From: Apis mellifera
Lineage: Eukaryota > Arthropoda > Insecta > Hymenoptera > Apidae
DNA: 64,000 nucleotides
Direction of reading: 5' to 3'
Assembly: GCF_003254395.2 (NCBI RefSeq)
Contig: NC_037639.1
Span: 6,328,501 to 6,392,500 of the forward strand
The notes beneath the pieces are model-generated. The model was not told the origin of the DNA. It worked only from the letters and a program-made list of their open reading frames with translations, and searched no databases. The position numbers were made by a program, and so were the translations under genes. Of this stretch, positions 12,001 to 27,200 are shown in pieces. Each line of letters starts with the position of its first letter. Positions within the stretch are counted from its first letter, which is position 1.

Positions 12001-15000
12001 ACAAACTATTGATATCGAACAAAGATATCATTTAAAATATTAAGCTTCGATTTAGAAATCCTTACTAGTCACATTGTTATAAGATTTTTTTTATTATGTT
12101 TATTCTTAAAATTTTGATCATTGATTAAATATCAAGTATAATAATATACATATGTATGAAATAATTTTTATATAAAAAAAAGTTATTTTAAAAAAAAATA
12201 AATTTCTTTAAAAACAAATAAATCTGTATACGTTTGAAATATTAATTGATGAAATCAAAAATTAGCAAAAATTATGACTAGAAAGGAAAAATCGAATTTT
12301 TCGTAATAAGCGTGAATATTTCTATAATTATGAAAGATAATTATATTATTCTATTATATTACAAGCATATCATTAAAATATTCTTATAGAATTAATTCTA
12401 ATCATATGCATATTAAATACATAATTTATTTATGTCATAATAGATTTGATTATTTTTTATATGCTAAAAAACAAATTGATTGTCTGAAGATAACAAATAA
12501 GACTATTTTGATATTTCTATTTTTTTTTTAATTTTTAAGAGAAAAATTATTTTGTTATTTCTCTGATCTGTAAATATTAATATTTTATAAACATTTTTGT
12601 ACTGTACAGCGTAACAACGATTAAAATAATAAATATACATAATTTGTTTCTTTATATCATGAAAAATTTAATTCTTCGAAATAGATACGAATATACAAAT
12701 CGATCATTGGCATTTATAACACAGGTACGAACAGAGAATTTGGCACAAACTAAAGATAGAATAATAAAATTCTAAAAGAAAAAAAGCAGAGAAAATAAAA
12801 ATTCTATTTATAATTCTTAATTATCTTTACGCATCTCTTGGCACAAATTTACAATATCATAATTATAAAACAATATAATTTATACAAATTATAATTATCG
12901 CAGTACGCATATATATCATTATTATTTCTATTTAGCAATTAAAAGAATATCAACGAATTTTCTTATGAATAAATGATGAATAAAAGTTCTTGGCTTCAAT
13001 ATTAAAGCACGATTATATAACAATACGCAAGATAATTTTTGCAATCTTATTCTAATATCATTACGAGATTTGTCTCTACATATATGATATCAAATATTTC
13101 TTTGGAATACTTCCTTTATAGTACGTTCTTTTTATTTGATAATCGTACACATCAGTGAATCAAATATAATATTTTTAATTTTTCGCATATTATCTGTTAA
13201 TTAACATGATATGTTCTTATGTGTAACAAAATATTAGTTAATATAATATAATATCCCGAAAAAAATATCTTGTGAGTAAGGCCAAAAAATAATAACTGTG
13301 CGTTTTGAACTGAAAGATTGACATATTTTTTTTAATCTAAAATATAGCTAAAATACAGCTATAATATTTGAGCACTATTAAATTAATACTATATCATCGA
13401 TATTTAGACCGCTCCAATAACAGCCTGGTCTAAAATGCTTACAAGCTTAAAAAATTAAGATTTTTATACAAAATTGTTCAAAATTAATTCTCTTGTGCTT
13501 ATAATGGAAGTCATAATGATACATTAATTCTATACAATTATTTTAAGAAATACATCATTAAAAGAATAAATGAGAGATACACCTAATCATCGAGTTACTT
13601 ACTACTTATATCTTTAGAACATCAATATAATTGAAAATGGAAGTATATCTTATTTTGCTCTAAAAAAAAAGATATATTATATCGAGATGTTCTTTCTTTA
13701 ATAAAATAAAAAATAACAAATATAGTAAATCTGAAAATTAAAAATTAGTTTATCAAATAATTCTTTTTAATAAAGCAAATATAAAATAAAAATTTTTTCA
13801 ATTATATATTAAAACAAAATCTTTATTATTTAAACTTTTATTATATGAATACAATATTTTTTTATAAAAATATATTGTTTCTTATTAAATTTATTATGAA
13901 GGAAATAATAATAAAATAGAAAAATCTATTAACAAACATATTATTCTAGTAACAAACTAACAATAATAAAAAAAAAAAAAAGAATTCAACAGCTTTAAAA
14001 AAAATCATGTTATATATTAATTCATAAGAATTCTAATATATAATGTTTACGAAATTATTATAAAGTATTTATTAGAATTTTAAACGAATTTTAAAAAATT
14101 AATAAATACATATTAACACAGATATAAATTATTTATTTTACAATAATTAATAAATTTAAAAAATTATTTTTAACATGAATATTAATTTAAATTTGTATGT
14201 AATTTATCAATTTATTATCAATTAATTACGTAAATCGAGGATTAAATGCATATATATATTACTTTACCAATATGTTATTAAGCTCAACAATACTATTTGC
14301 TAACTAGTATAAAGCTTATGTAATGTTTTACACTACATACTCATACACTACATTGTGCGTTATATAGAAAACAGTCCAAAAAGGTACAAATTAGGCTAAT
14401 GAATGAAATTAAAAATCTCTAGTTAATCACTATTATTACGAAATGGTTCAACAATCATTTTTTTTTAATTTTTAGACGCTTTAATTCTTTATTTAAAAAA
14501 AAATTAACCAAATAAAAATAAAAGTTAAATAATTAATGGTATCTATGATTTTTTTTGAAGACATAGAAAGGAATGTTAAATGATTCTCCAATCATTTAAT
14601 GAACTTTCAAATAATTTTTCTTGAGAAAAAGAAAACATGAATTTTTCAAATTTTAATCTTCATTAAATGCGTTTTATTTATGAGATGCAATCAGGAATGT
14701 AATTGTAAATGCATCAGGAATATTTAAATTTTTATCACGATCATAATATAATAGTATAATTCTATTGACTTTAATCACTGGTATAAATTATTTTGAATAC
14801 TTGCTTTGAAATATCGAAATAAATTAAAATAAATAAAAAGCAAGATTCACATTTATTATCAGTTCATAATTTTTATACGTAAAACACGTCTATAAAATTT
14901 CATAGGATAGTATTGGATTATCCCGCATAGACAATAAATCTCTATGAAGTAACAAGTTGAGCTTATATAAACTATGGTTGCATTGATCTTAATTTATACG

Positions 15001-15245
15001 ACATTTTTTTCGTATACATTTGATGGAATGATTTAACTTCATAATCTAGAATATATACACCTACCATAATCCTCTGAGCTAAAAATCGTACTTACGTATC
15101 GCGAATAAGAATATATTAATACAGTATTGTCACCAGGACCATGCTACCATAACATATATTGTATATCTTATTGAACTTAAGGTTCTAAGATTGTACCATT
15201 TGATTTCCATTGCTAACTCTGTACGAATTGTAATGCTAATTTGTA
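9005..15245. other. AT-rich intergenic DNA, no gene seen
   Basis: Over 6 kb without a coding exon on either strand. Composition is uniformly AT-rich with poly(A), poly(T) and ATATAT tracts. The right end must contain the 3' UTR of the minus-strand sphingosine kinase gene; TTTATT at 14852-14857 would read as AATAAA on that strand, but this is only a candidate. Confidence 0.6.
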
Positions 15246-18200
15246 TCAAGGAGACATTACCGTAGCTAAAGACGGGAATATCTCTGCTTGTAAAGGTCCA
15301 TAATCTACTCTTTCTCCATCTACCGTAATATATCCATTGACTCCTTCTTCTGGTTCTATTCGAAATGCCTTTACTGGTATCATGTCAATCCCAGAACGCG
15401 TTACGTGGGAACCATTACTTAAGCCCAACAGGAACTAAGAAACATAATAAATAATTAAAAAAATTTTTAATTATCTTGAATGTACTTTACATCTCTAATT
15501 TAATTTTAATTTAATTATAATATTTATAAATTTCTGATTTTTCTGCTAATAGAAATTAGAATATTTTAATTTTATCTTATTTTATATTATATTTGGATTT
15601 CTTTTTTTCCGATGAAATTATTTAACTTAAAATTTAAAGTTTCAATATTTCAATATATTATTATATTTAGAATTATTTTAAATTGAGTGCGATCATAATT
15701 ATTTAAATCGAATAGTTAATTTGATAATAACTTGATAAATTCCTAAAACAATTCAATCATGTACATTTCTTACTTATCGTTAAGTTAAATTATGCTATCA
15801 AAAAACTCATAAATCACTATAAATTGAAAAATGCATTTAGTTCTAAATTAACTGCTGTCAAAATCGTGAAATGTAACTGAATTTCAAAACTGCAAGTTTT
15901 TTGGCAATTTAATTCAATTATTTATATTTAATAATAATGTATATAATAGTGTATATTATGTAATGTATATTATATACATAATAGAAATTATGTATATAAT
16001 AGTCATAAACGAAAAGAATGATATAAATGAGTTTAAATTTTATGAAATCTTTTTCAATTCATTAATAATTTATTTAATTTATTTTTATTTAATTTAATTT
16101 ATTTATTTATAATTAATATTCATATTTTGTTCGTAATTCAAATATTTTCAATTTTTTTTATAACTTACTTCTATATAAATTATCTTAAAATCAATTATTT
16201 TCATTGATATATATTTCTTAATGATTATTGTATATAAATACTTTAATGAACAAATAGATCAAAGGAATTAATTTATTTTGTTAATAACTAAATCAATATT
16301 TATGCCGGAAATATTATTTTTAATTATACTATTTACCTGAAGCAAATTGGCTCGAGTAATTCCGGCTTTCACTATCATGAGCCAAATAATACCGTCCGCC
16401 AATTTGGCACGAGGTGCAAAGAAATAATCCTGGCCCAAATGAGATTGATATGCGGCATGGACCATAACAAACTCTCCTGAAATTGAAAGCACAAATAAGA
16501 TTCATTAGATCACAATCAATATTTGATATCTATTGAATTTGATATAATAATCTTATTTAATTAAAAATAATATAAAAAGAATATCATATCAATTAAAACA
16601 AAATATTTTTTTGCAAATTCTTTTGTTTTGAGTTATATTTATATCGATATTTTTATATTCTTATTCACAAACTAATACATAATCATGAGCAAATATGAAT
16701 CATTCTAAGCAATATTATTTGCATCTGTCCTTATTATTTTTTTAATAGGAAGCAAGTATAGCAACATTTACTTCCTACTAACATTTATCATCATTTAATA
16801 TCACAGGAAATAAAGTTTTATATTAATTTAATAATAAGATGCAAGGTGTATACAGACTATTTAAAAAATTAATTAACATACATCTATTTTATCTATTTTA
16901 TTATTAACGAGAATTCATAATTTGATTTCATATGTATATACATATTCTATAAATTTAACTATTTCTAATAATTTCAAAAGGAATTATTGATAAATGGATT
17001 TATTTTTATGAAAATGTACAAAATGCAGATATAAAATATGTGTACAAATATATATAAAATATTTAAAATAAAATAATTATTATATTAATATTAAAAGAAA
17101 TTTCTAGATATATTCATAAAATTTATTTACAAACATCAAATAAATTCTAAAGAAAACTATATTAATGATACAATTTTTAAATTATTAAATATTTTATTAA
17201 ATATTAAAATCTTTTAAATAATCGTATAGCGATTTTACATACTTACCCTGTATTTGTGTCCAGGAACTTGATACTTCTGAAGTTAGAGCCGGTAATCTCG
17301 ATGAGGGACCATACATAACTTGACTGTTGCTGTCTTTTGTATCTTAATAATACATAGATTATTATTTAATTTGTATAACAATGCCCAATAAAATCAATTT
17401 TACAAGAAATAATTACTTTATAAATACTTTCAACAATTTTCCGATTAACATATTTTTGAATAATTAAAAAGTGGATCAATTTGTTTATTTCTTCTTCCTA
17501 TATAAAAATTATATAATGATTTTCGTATAAAATAAATTTGTAACGTTAAAATAAATAAGATAATAAGATATATAATAACATCAAAATAAATAATTAAATT
17601 AAATAAATAAATGATAAAATAATTAATAATACACAATAAGAAAAATATATATTTCGTGGAGATATCAAAATTATATTAATATACAAGTTGAGGACTTACC
17701 AATATTCTCATTATCGGGTTCGTCAACACTATGGTAACTAGAAATTGAACCTGTACTAAAATAAGTCGATTTCGCAGATGTCGCAGAATAAAAACTGTCT
17801 AGCCTTTGTCTTCTCTCAATTTCCGTTTCCAGGGTAATATTTTCGCTTATTATTTCGTTATCATCGTAAATATCGGACGATCCATCCAAAATAGCAGGAT
17901 CTCCATCGAGCGTATCGTGAAAACTCTTTGATTCACTGATTTTACTGTATCTAAATAATGTGAGAAAAATAAATATTTTATAAAAATATATTTTTATTTA
18001 TTTATAAAGTAATAATTTCTTAATAAAATTATTTTTTATTTTCAAAACATAAAAATATACATTACAAAATGTACGAAAATAAATCGTCTACTTGAAATCT
18101 TTAAATTGTAAAGTTGCCAAGAATTTATTCGTTGATGAATATAGGTCGGAAATGTAATTTTTATACTCTTTTTTCTTTATATTTATATTACATTTCTGAA

Positions 18201-21200
18201 TTTAACGCTATGTTTCTTAATCTATTAAAAATAAATTCAATAAAAAAAAAAAATTCAATAAAATTCAATAAATTCAATAAAATAAAAGAAAAGAAAACAT
18301 GATATTTTAAACGAACTACATATATTCATCATTATTTTAAATCTTTGTAAAATCTTTTCAAAATTCCACCTTGAAGTTGATTACCTTGAATTTTAGCAAA
18401 TTGAAATTAGCAAAAATATATCTTGTTATTTTTGTGTATGCATACATTTTGGAAAAATTTGTAGCAATTCTTTTTTTGTCGACACGATAAAACTTATTTA
18501 GAACTTAAGGCTTGTTGTATATTTAATGAGAGATCGGATCGAATCTCATATGACGACTTTAATGTAAATTATATACATATACAGATTGTTCCGTGACATA
18601 CATACATATAAGTATGCAAATTAGCAATTTATCATTGATGTTTCATTCTCCTATAGACATTTATGAAGTTAACAAGACATATGCTTCTTAAGATATTAAC
18701 TATGCAACATATTAATCGATATAATTTTCTATTCTTCGGAAATATCAATTGTTTACATAAAGATATTATTATTTTAAAGAAGATGGATTTTAAGTTTCAA
18801 TCTATATTGCTTATTTTATTGTTTGTATGGAAAATTAAATTTATAAATTCATTTTTATCTCAAAATAAATTTCCAAGTTATAAGTTTGCAATATAATGAA
18901 TGATTTTTAGATTTGTTTTATCAATAAATTAACATTTTAGAATATTCCTTGCAAATTGAAGTTAATAACTTACAAAAATTTCTTACTTTTTTTTATATAA
19001 TATAATAAATTATATTATGAATATCTAATTAATATTAAATATTCGTAAATATATGCTATTTGGCAATAAAGTCTTTATATTTCAAGTTAATCAATTAACA
19101 TTTCTTTTAAACGTATCTTCTTAAACGTTCTTCTAGACTATACCTAATTACGTTTACAATTTTTGATTTTTATTGTTCAATCTATTATATCATTATATTT
19201 TTAATCCATAATCCTTTTTTAATATAATCAAGATTGCCAAATATTTATGAACAATAGTATGGATAATGAAATTAAGATTGATATAAAATTATAATTGTCA
19301 AGTTTTATGAAAAGATTTTTGTTGTTAAAATAATATATAAGTACAGTCGATATAAAATTGATGTAAATTCCTCGATATAAGATAAATTCAATTATTTTGA
19401 ATGCAAAGTTTATTTCACTTCTACACAAGCAATTTTCCACATGCAAATGATCGAGATAACGCGTGACAGAACAATAACGTACCGATCTAAATCGTCGCCG
19501 CAGCTCCTTGAATGCGATATCTGCGTTTCCTTGGTGTATTCATTGTAGGCATTCCCATTACCTAAACTCTCCACGGACGGTACTTTATCGCAAGGTAAAT
19601 AAGACACCTTTCCTTTGTACGTTCTCAAGCCAATCAAACGGGCGATAGTCCACACAGTGAATCTCTGACCGCCTATTGCACGTAGACGTTCGCTCTCAAT
19701 GTCAATGTCAGCAAGTAAACCCCATCCAACCGATAAAAATGAAAATAGAATCTGATTTCTAGTCTCAACGCGCACCAAATCCATCTGAGCTTTCTTGAAT
19801 TTTACCACGGATAATGCACTGATAAGAAGAGGATTGTAATCGTACGGTTCTCTGAAACAGATTCAATTACATATTATTTTATTGTTTTATTTTTTCTTTT
19901 TTTTTTTATTATAAATATCATGTGTTTGTGTGTTTGTGCAAATAAAATTTGAAATTTTCAAGAGATTCAGAAGAAAAGTGATAATGATTAAATGATAATA
20001 TTCTCAATTTGTGAAAATTGTAAATAAAGTTATATTTTATTATTATATATTTGTTATTTTTTTAAATATTAAAGTATTAAATACTAATATTAAATATTAA
20101 AAATTCTGTTAAATGTGTGCTGTAAGTGTAATTTTATAAATTAAGAATTAATAATTTCCTCAGGAGAAATTTAAAAATTTTTTCAAGATATATTATTTAA
20201 AATAAATGCTTGTTTTCTTTATTCTTTATTCAATCTTTATTCAATGTTAGTATTAAGATGCTGTATTATTAAATAAATAATTAGAAAATTTATACTGTTG
20301 AGATCGTTATTAAATAGATACATAATTAATTTTAATCACTATGTTGGCAAAAAAATTAATATTCATTAGTTTTTAATAGTATAAACCTAATTAGTTCCAT
20401 ATTAATTTTAAAGACATGTTTTTTTTTCAACATTCTAAAAATATTAATCATTCATGATTCTAAAAATATTGATTTGCAAATATTTACATTATATTAAAAA
20501 AAATTTCAGAAATTCGTAATACTCATAAAAAAAGAAATTTTCTACAATCTTCTACAAAATAAAGAAAAAATTCTATTTGTAAGAATGAGCTACAAGGAAT
20601 AATCGATTATTTCTATCTAAGTACACGAGGAAAATCGAACCTTTTTTTTATCTTTAAGCTATGATAATTATAATCTTGTAATGGAATTTTTTTCTTTCCA
20701 TGAATGTAAATGAAAACTATCTACAGGTGTTATCGCTTCGTTTTATCCAATTGCTTTCAGTCCTGAATGTAAAATCAATATTAAATTACTTAAACCAGAA
20801 AACTTTAAAAAATCTCAATTGCAACTTTATATTTATTCTCAACTTTTTTTATCACATGATAATTTTTATTTTTCATTTGCGTTCATTCTATGTTTTTTCT
20901 ATGTGGAAAATTTTTATGAAACATATAATATATATATCTATGTATAATAAATTTTTAATGAAAAAAATTGAATATCCTACGATAATTATTTTTTTTTCAA
21001 TTATCATATATATATATATACATATATAATTATTAAAATATATAAAATATATAATTCATCATATTTTACCAATTATTTTATGACCAGTTCTATCGTATTA
21101 TTAAAAAAGATAACGTCAAAAATGTGTTCCTGAACAATGATTCGAACGAAATTGAGCAAGCCTATTTACAACTCATTTATCTTATTATGACCAAAGAATA

Positions 21201-24200
21201 AAGTTTGAACAAAAAGTAAGGACACGCGTACTCGGTATAATGATCGACATGTTGTACTCGACCTCGCCAACACTTGTTTAAGACGACAAACATGCACGCG
21301 ATTGAAAATACATAGTCAATATTAAAAATCTTTTCGATCATGCACATTTTATTCATTATCTAAACCTTGAATTTTTTTTGTTACTTCTATTTATCATCTC
21401 ACTTGTAACTGGATATAGCAAGAATTAAATATACATAAAAAAGATACTGTATATGTGTGTTCACAAGAGCAAGTGTCAAACACATCGATATTACATGTGT
21501 TTGATAAATGATGTTTTTAGTTTTACGTGTGTATGATTGCATATTGCGTTACATAAGATATATAACGTCATACTAACTAGTCATACATATATAGAACAAT
21601 ATGCTCTCTTATCATAATGATAAGCCAATATAAATAACGATTATCTCGTAACATGTAATGCTTATTTCTTTTTTTTTTTTGGAGTACTAATAAAATTTAA
21701 GTATTTGATTAATCGTGCAAAAATGTGCTGATAATATTGTGAATAAACAATTATTTTCAAATTAAAATAATATTTTTATAAATATTATTATAATAACAAA
21801 AGATGAGAAAAAAAATGAAAATACGAATATTAGCAAGCTTATATTTATATATACCCGCTTGGAATGATTTAAATGTAAAAAGAAATTTTTTCTAAGTATT
21901 TCTTCAATTATTCGAGGTAATAAATGAATAGTTAACAAGAAGTGAAAAAACTCTTACATGATTCCTGAAATAGACACGAAACTCATAAATGTTCTGAGAT
22001 GGAAATTTTCTATTAATTGATCCATGATATTTCATCATATTCGTAGGAAATAATATTATTATCTTGTTACATTGTATTTAATGATACTTCGAAGAATAAT
22101 ATTCTAATATATCGACAGACACATAATATAACATAAAAACTAAATGTAATTGATTATATGATTAAAATTATCATAATTAATAATTAAAAGCAATTTTCAT
22201 AATTGTTTTATATGTCATTTTTAAAAAATAATGATAGAGTATCAGAAGTTTTTTTTATAGCGGATGAAATAAAAATAAAAATGATGGGAAAAGATAAATC
22301 GAGGATAATGAAAGCAAATTGAATTTGACGAAAAATGCAGGGGGTACGTGTAGTCTCCGGTACATTAATAAATAAATGAAAATTAGGTCGATTAATCGTT
22401 AGTTTTTGATCAAGTTATCGTATCGTTAAAAAAATGAAATTTTGTCATATATTATCATTAAATAGTAAGTTATAATTCGTAATATAACATCAAATTAATT
22501 AGGAGATTTACAACGTACTGAATTAATCATCGTACGTATAAATTTAAGCCAATTAACACGTACAAAGCTGTAATAAATTAATATAAATTTTTATTTAAAA
22601 TTTTTCTTTTTTGAATTTACGCCTTATCTTGTTGTGGTGAAATTTTTTTTTATTTTAAAATTAAAAAAAATTAAAATGAACGAAATGTGCATAAACATAC
22701 ATGTATATACATACATACGTTCAAATTACAACTTGTCTGTCACGAAATCATACCAATTTATAAGATAAATTGGCAATAGTGATGGCTATTAAGTGATGTT
22801 ATGTCGCGTACATTTGTATAATTAACCCTTTGCACTATAACAATATATTTGAACCAATATAACGTAGATTGATTCACTCGCGTACTTTCTTTAAATGAAA
22901 TTGTTTATACTTTCTCTATGTGAGAAACATAGAGAACAACATTCTCATTAAAGCGTATTTATAAAATTCTTTTATATATTTAATCCCAAGAATTCTGAAA
23001 TTCATACAAAACTTCAACTACATTACCGATCTTGTATAATTACATCATCAAAGAAAAATAAAAAAAGGCATATTCAAAGGCACAAAAATGATCGACAAAA
23101 TGGTCTTCACGAGAATTTGGATAAGAGCAAAGATCGAAAACCCTCGAAAATCCCATTGTCCAGTGAAATTGCGCAAACGTATCTTCTGCATGCATGCAAA
23201 TAAACCGAACGAGCCCGGTTGCAGACAGAAATAACGACTTCCTCGGGACGGCCGAGCCAGACACATAAAATAAATCACGGACCCGGATGATTCTAAAAGG
23301 GACTTACTGTTTAGCGTACGCGATGGATTTCGCCAAGCCATTACCGGAACCGCAGGGTATCACGCCAAGGGGTAATTCCTTCAGAGCTTTCTCCCAATCG
23401 GGCCTCTGAAAAAGTCCATTTACTACGTCGAACACTATCCCGTCGCCCCCGACCATCACGAGTCCGCTCCATTGATAGATGTCCCTCGTATGCACGAACT
23501 CGCGTGCGTAATTGGGACACTTGGTGACGTGAACCTCGTAAGGCCTCTCCGCTTCCGATAGAATCGGATGAATTCTTTTCTGGAACGTTTCTCGGCTTCT
23601 TCCCGGTCCAGATTTCGGATTCAGCAACACTAGTATCTTTCGTTGCTCGCCTGGACAAGCTGTAATCAATTTCCATTATTTTTTTTTCCCTTTCTTTCTT
23701 TTGTTTCGTACAGGTTTCAATATTACGTAGGTATATTGTGATAAGAGGGATTCTATGGGGAAAAAAATAAATCGAAAATAAAATTGGAAATAAAATTTTC
23801 AAGTAATAAGTGAAATTGTTTATCGATTAGATATGAATTAATTATTTGAGAGAAATAAGGATTTACATTGATTTATTCGAAGCTCTAATAAAAAGAAAAT
23901 GTATTCTTTCTTTCTTTCGATTTATTTTTTTTACGAGACTAATCACCTGATTGGTTATCACGAATAACTTTGTATATAAAGTTGTTTTGATAATAATATA
24001 ACCAAAAATTCTACAGTTTTTTGAGTTATTAATATTACAGAGGGAAGCATTGCTTATCGTTGAGTTTTGAAATCGTGAATTTCTAATTTTAGTATTTTGA
24101 TGTTACGTTCTTAAACATTTGAATTTAAAGCTGTTTTTCTTGGAATCGTAATTTTTGGAGTTATTTCATTATTATAGCAAGCGTGAGATGACCAGGTAAT

Positions 24201-27200
24201 AAAATGTTTCGAAATTTAACACGTAATCAAAAGTGTGGAAATATTGTTGATGATCTCAACGATATTATCATTGTAAAGATTTTATAATTAATATTTAAAA
24301 TCTTTCTATTACGTTTTTTTTATTATCATTTACATTATATTACGTTCACTTGATAATATCTTAAAATATGGACTCGTTTATTTCTATGCAGATTTCTCGA
24401 CAGTTATTTTAATTTCAAATTCATATTAATTCAAAATTGATTTTTCAATTTTTAATGATTATACTTTCAATCTTTTTATTCATTAAATCTTTTTTCTTTA
24501 AATAATTTTAAGATTTAAAAAATATATATTAATTTTATGACACAAATTTTACAATTATATAATTACAATTTTAGATTTATGTTTATTACATTCATTATTT
24601 TTCAGAAAATGTTAGAAAAATTATATATTTTTAATTTTAATTATGAACAAATTTCGAATGATCGAAAGATTTCCAAAAGATTCATTCATGTCTATAGAAT
24701 GTAAAAGAATTTAGTACGTACATTTATTTCTATGTATTGATTGTAAAATATAGAAATGCAAATTTTATGACAAAACTTTAATTCGCATAATATTATATAT
24801 ATAAATGATATCTGGTCGAAAATGGAGAGAATTTCTACAAAGTGGGAAGTTTCTCTGGATGATTACGTGACGTGTAAAGCAACGAGCGTATTTATTCTTT
24901 GGAAGACGACGTCGCAGTCGTCGCAGCAACCCCCTTTGCAGAGATTTCTCTGCAGTTTCATCGCGTTCGATTAACATGAATAATTCTCTTAATATAAATC
25001 AATTCGTTTATTTTATCATGAAACATGGTATTCTTCGAATATTTGTCTATATTTTTTCTTTATATAGTTCTTATATAGTTTTTTGATAGTCGCAAGTTTG
25101 ATACGCGATTATCGTTCGATTTATTTGTAATTTATTTATGAGGCTGAACATTCTTATAATTGATGAATGATAACTTTGATATATTTTTATAATTAAATTT
25201 AAGTTATTAAAAATCTGATTAAGATGAACAGAAAATAAAGCAAGAAAAAAATAATTGAAAATAATTCTATTCTTCATTGGAATAGAAGAATAATAAAAAT
25301 TTTTTCTAACGTTAATTTTTTTTATCCTGATGAAGTATCTCATATATCTGCGATAAACAATTATCAATAATTGTGTTTTTGTTTTCTTATTTCTATCAAT
25401 AATTAATTTTTTTTAATTAATTATTTTTCTATTAAATTTTATCATTTATTTATCTACAATTAGTTAAAAAAAAATAAATAATTGTCAATATTATCTTTCT
25501 TCGACATATTTTCTTTTTATCGACATTAGTGTACATATATTGACGGATATTAAAATTTAACACTGAATAAATTTCGTTTTAGAGATGAAAAACACAATAT
25601 ATATATATATATATAAATATCTACATATTTGTATATATTTTAATAAAAGAAAATATATTTGCATTTAAAATTTTATCGTTTTATCATATGATAAAACATT
25701 CTGATAAAATAAATTTTTTATTTTGCAATAATTGAATTTATAAGAACTTATTCTTGTAAACTTTATATAATTTCTGATGAAATGATCATACGTAATATGT
25801 GTAAAACTTAATGATTGTTTCAAGATCTCTAAATTTTTAGAACAAGGAAATCAATAGTTATTTCGATTTCCGGGAGAAAACTGGAAATAGGTTATCGAGA
25901 TGACGCAAAGTATACGACTTTCAAACGTGAATGCAATTCCTTTAAAATGGACAATTTAAACAGGATCTACTTTCATTTACGTAGTAGTTATGCATCGTTA
26001 AACGCAACTAGTGAAAGTATAAGCTAACAGATATAAACCAGCAACGATAAAAGATCTGGAAGTCGAGGAGAAAAACTTTCAAAATTTGACAAACATCATT
26101 TACATTATATCATAAATCATTATGTGATTATGTTTGTACAAACACATGTCTATTCTACAATATCTTAAAAAGCATGTACTGAAAGTTACTTTATTTACAT
26201 CTTAGATATGCTTTATTTCACTATATTCTTAATTAATCAATTTCACAAAGTTCAACATAAAATAATAACTGATTTAATCAACGTAAGATTTTTGACGATT
26301 CAATTATTATATATGAAATCACATAATTATTTAGAGTAAATGTCTGATAGTGACTTATTTTCGAGTGTACATGCACTTGTACTTTTTTTTATCAAAAAAG
26401 GCAGAAAGGCACTTTCGAGAAATGATAAGCACGATCAAAAAGCAAAGACAAGATAAAATTCCAATTAGGATACGAATATTACATTGTTATCAAAAAGAAA
26501 TATATATATATATATATATTTCATATATTCACATATATTTCAAATATATAAATATATATTTATTTTAAGATAAATCAATTTTATTTTTATCAAACTCAAA
26601 CTTCTTATCTGAAGAACAACAAATCGACAAGTTTTCGTTCAAGTAGATGACAACAAATATTTGATAAGCAATGAGGAAATAGTAATGGTCAAACCGTGTA
26701 ATCAACCACCCTGTAATCAGCGATATTATATGGGTCATTTTGTATTAATTTGGCTGACACACATACACAGCTACTTGAGAAAAATGTCAAAACACTTCTG
26801 GCGACGCGAAGACGCGACACACGCTCGACCCAATTGTTCTTTCCGTCTCGTGTACACGCGGTTTGGCACATCCGATCCATGTCCACGTCATTGATAAGAT
26901 TGAAAATAACATTTTTATACGTCGAAAAAATGATATACGAGGAATAATCGCGAGAATAGTAGAGCTAAAGTTAAAATGTGCGGCTATAAATGCGTTATTG
27001 GGGAAACAATTTGGAAACGAGATCGGTCGGATGCTGTGAAACTTTTATCATCTCTCGATCTTGAACCATTGACTGCGGTCAAGTTTAAGTTACGACTGGT
27101 CGAAAGTGTTATTTCGGATCCTGAAAGCTATTCTTCTTCTCGCGTCATATCTCGTGCGGTGGGAAAGAGGCTATGAGTGGCTGGAAATGTTTTTACCCCT

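Noticed and set aside
23048..23341. Minus-strand frames of 74 and 97 codons next to the catalytic exon of sphingosine kinase.
   Set aside because: The clear donor at 23307 and the phase of exons 2 and 3 place this region in the intron; the frames continue the exon only out of frame.
26661..27176. Open frames of 65-77 codons on both strands in the sphingosine kinase intron.
   Set aside because: Frames overlap on both strands, have no recognisable domain and no splice-consistent neighbours; the GC-richer composition explains them.
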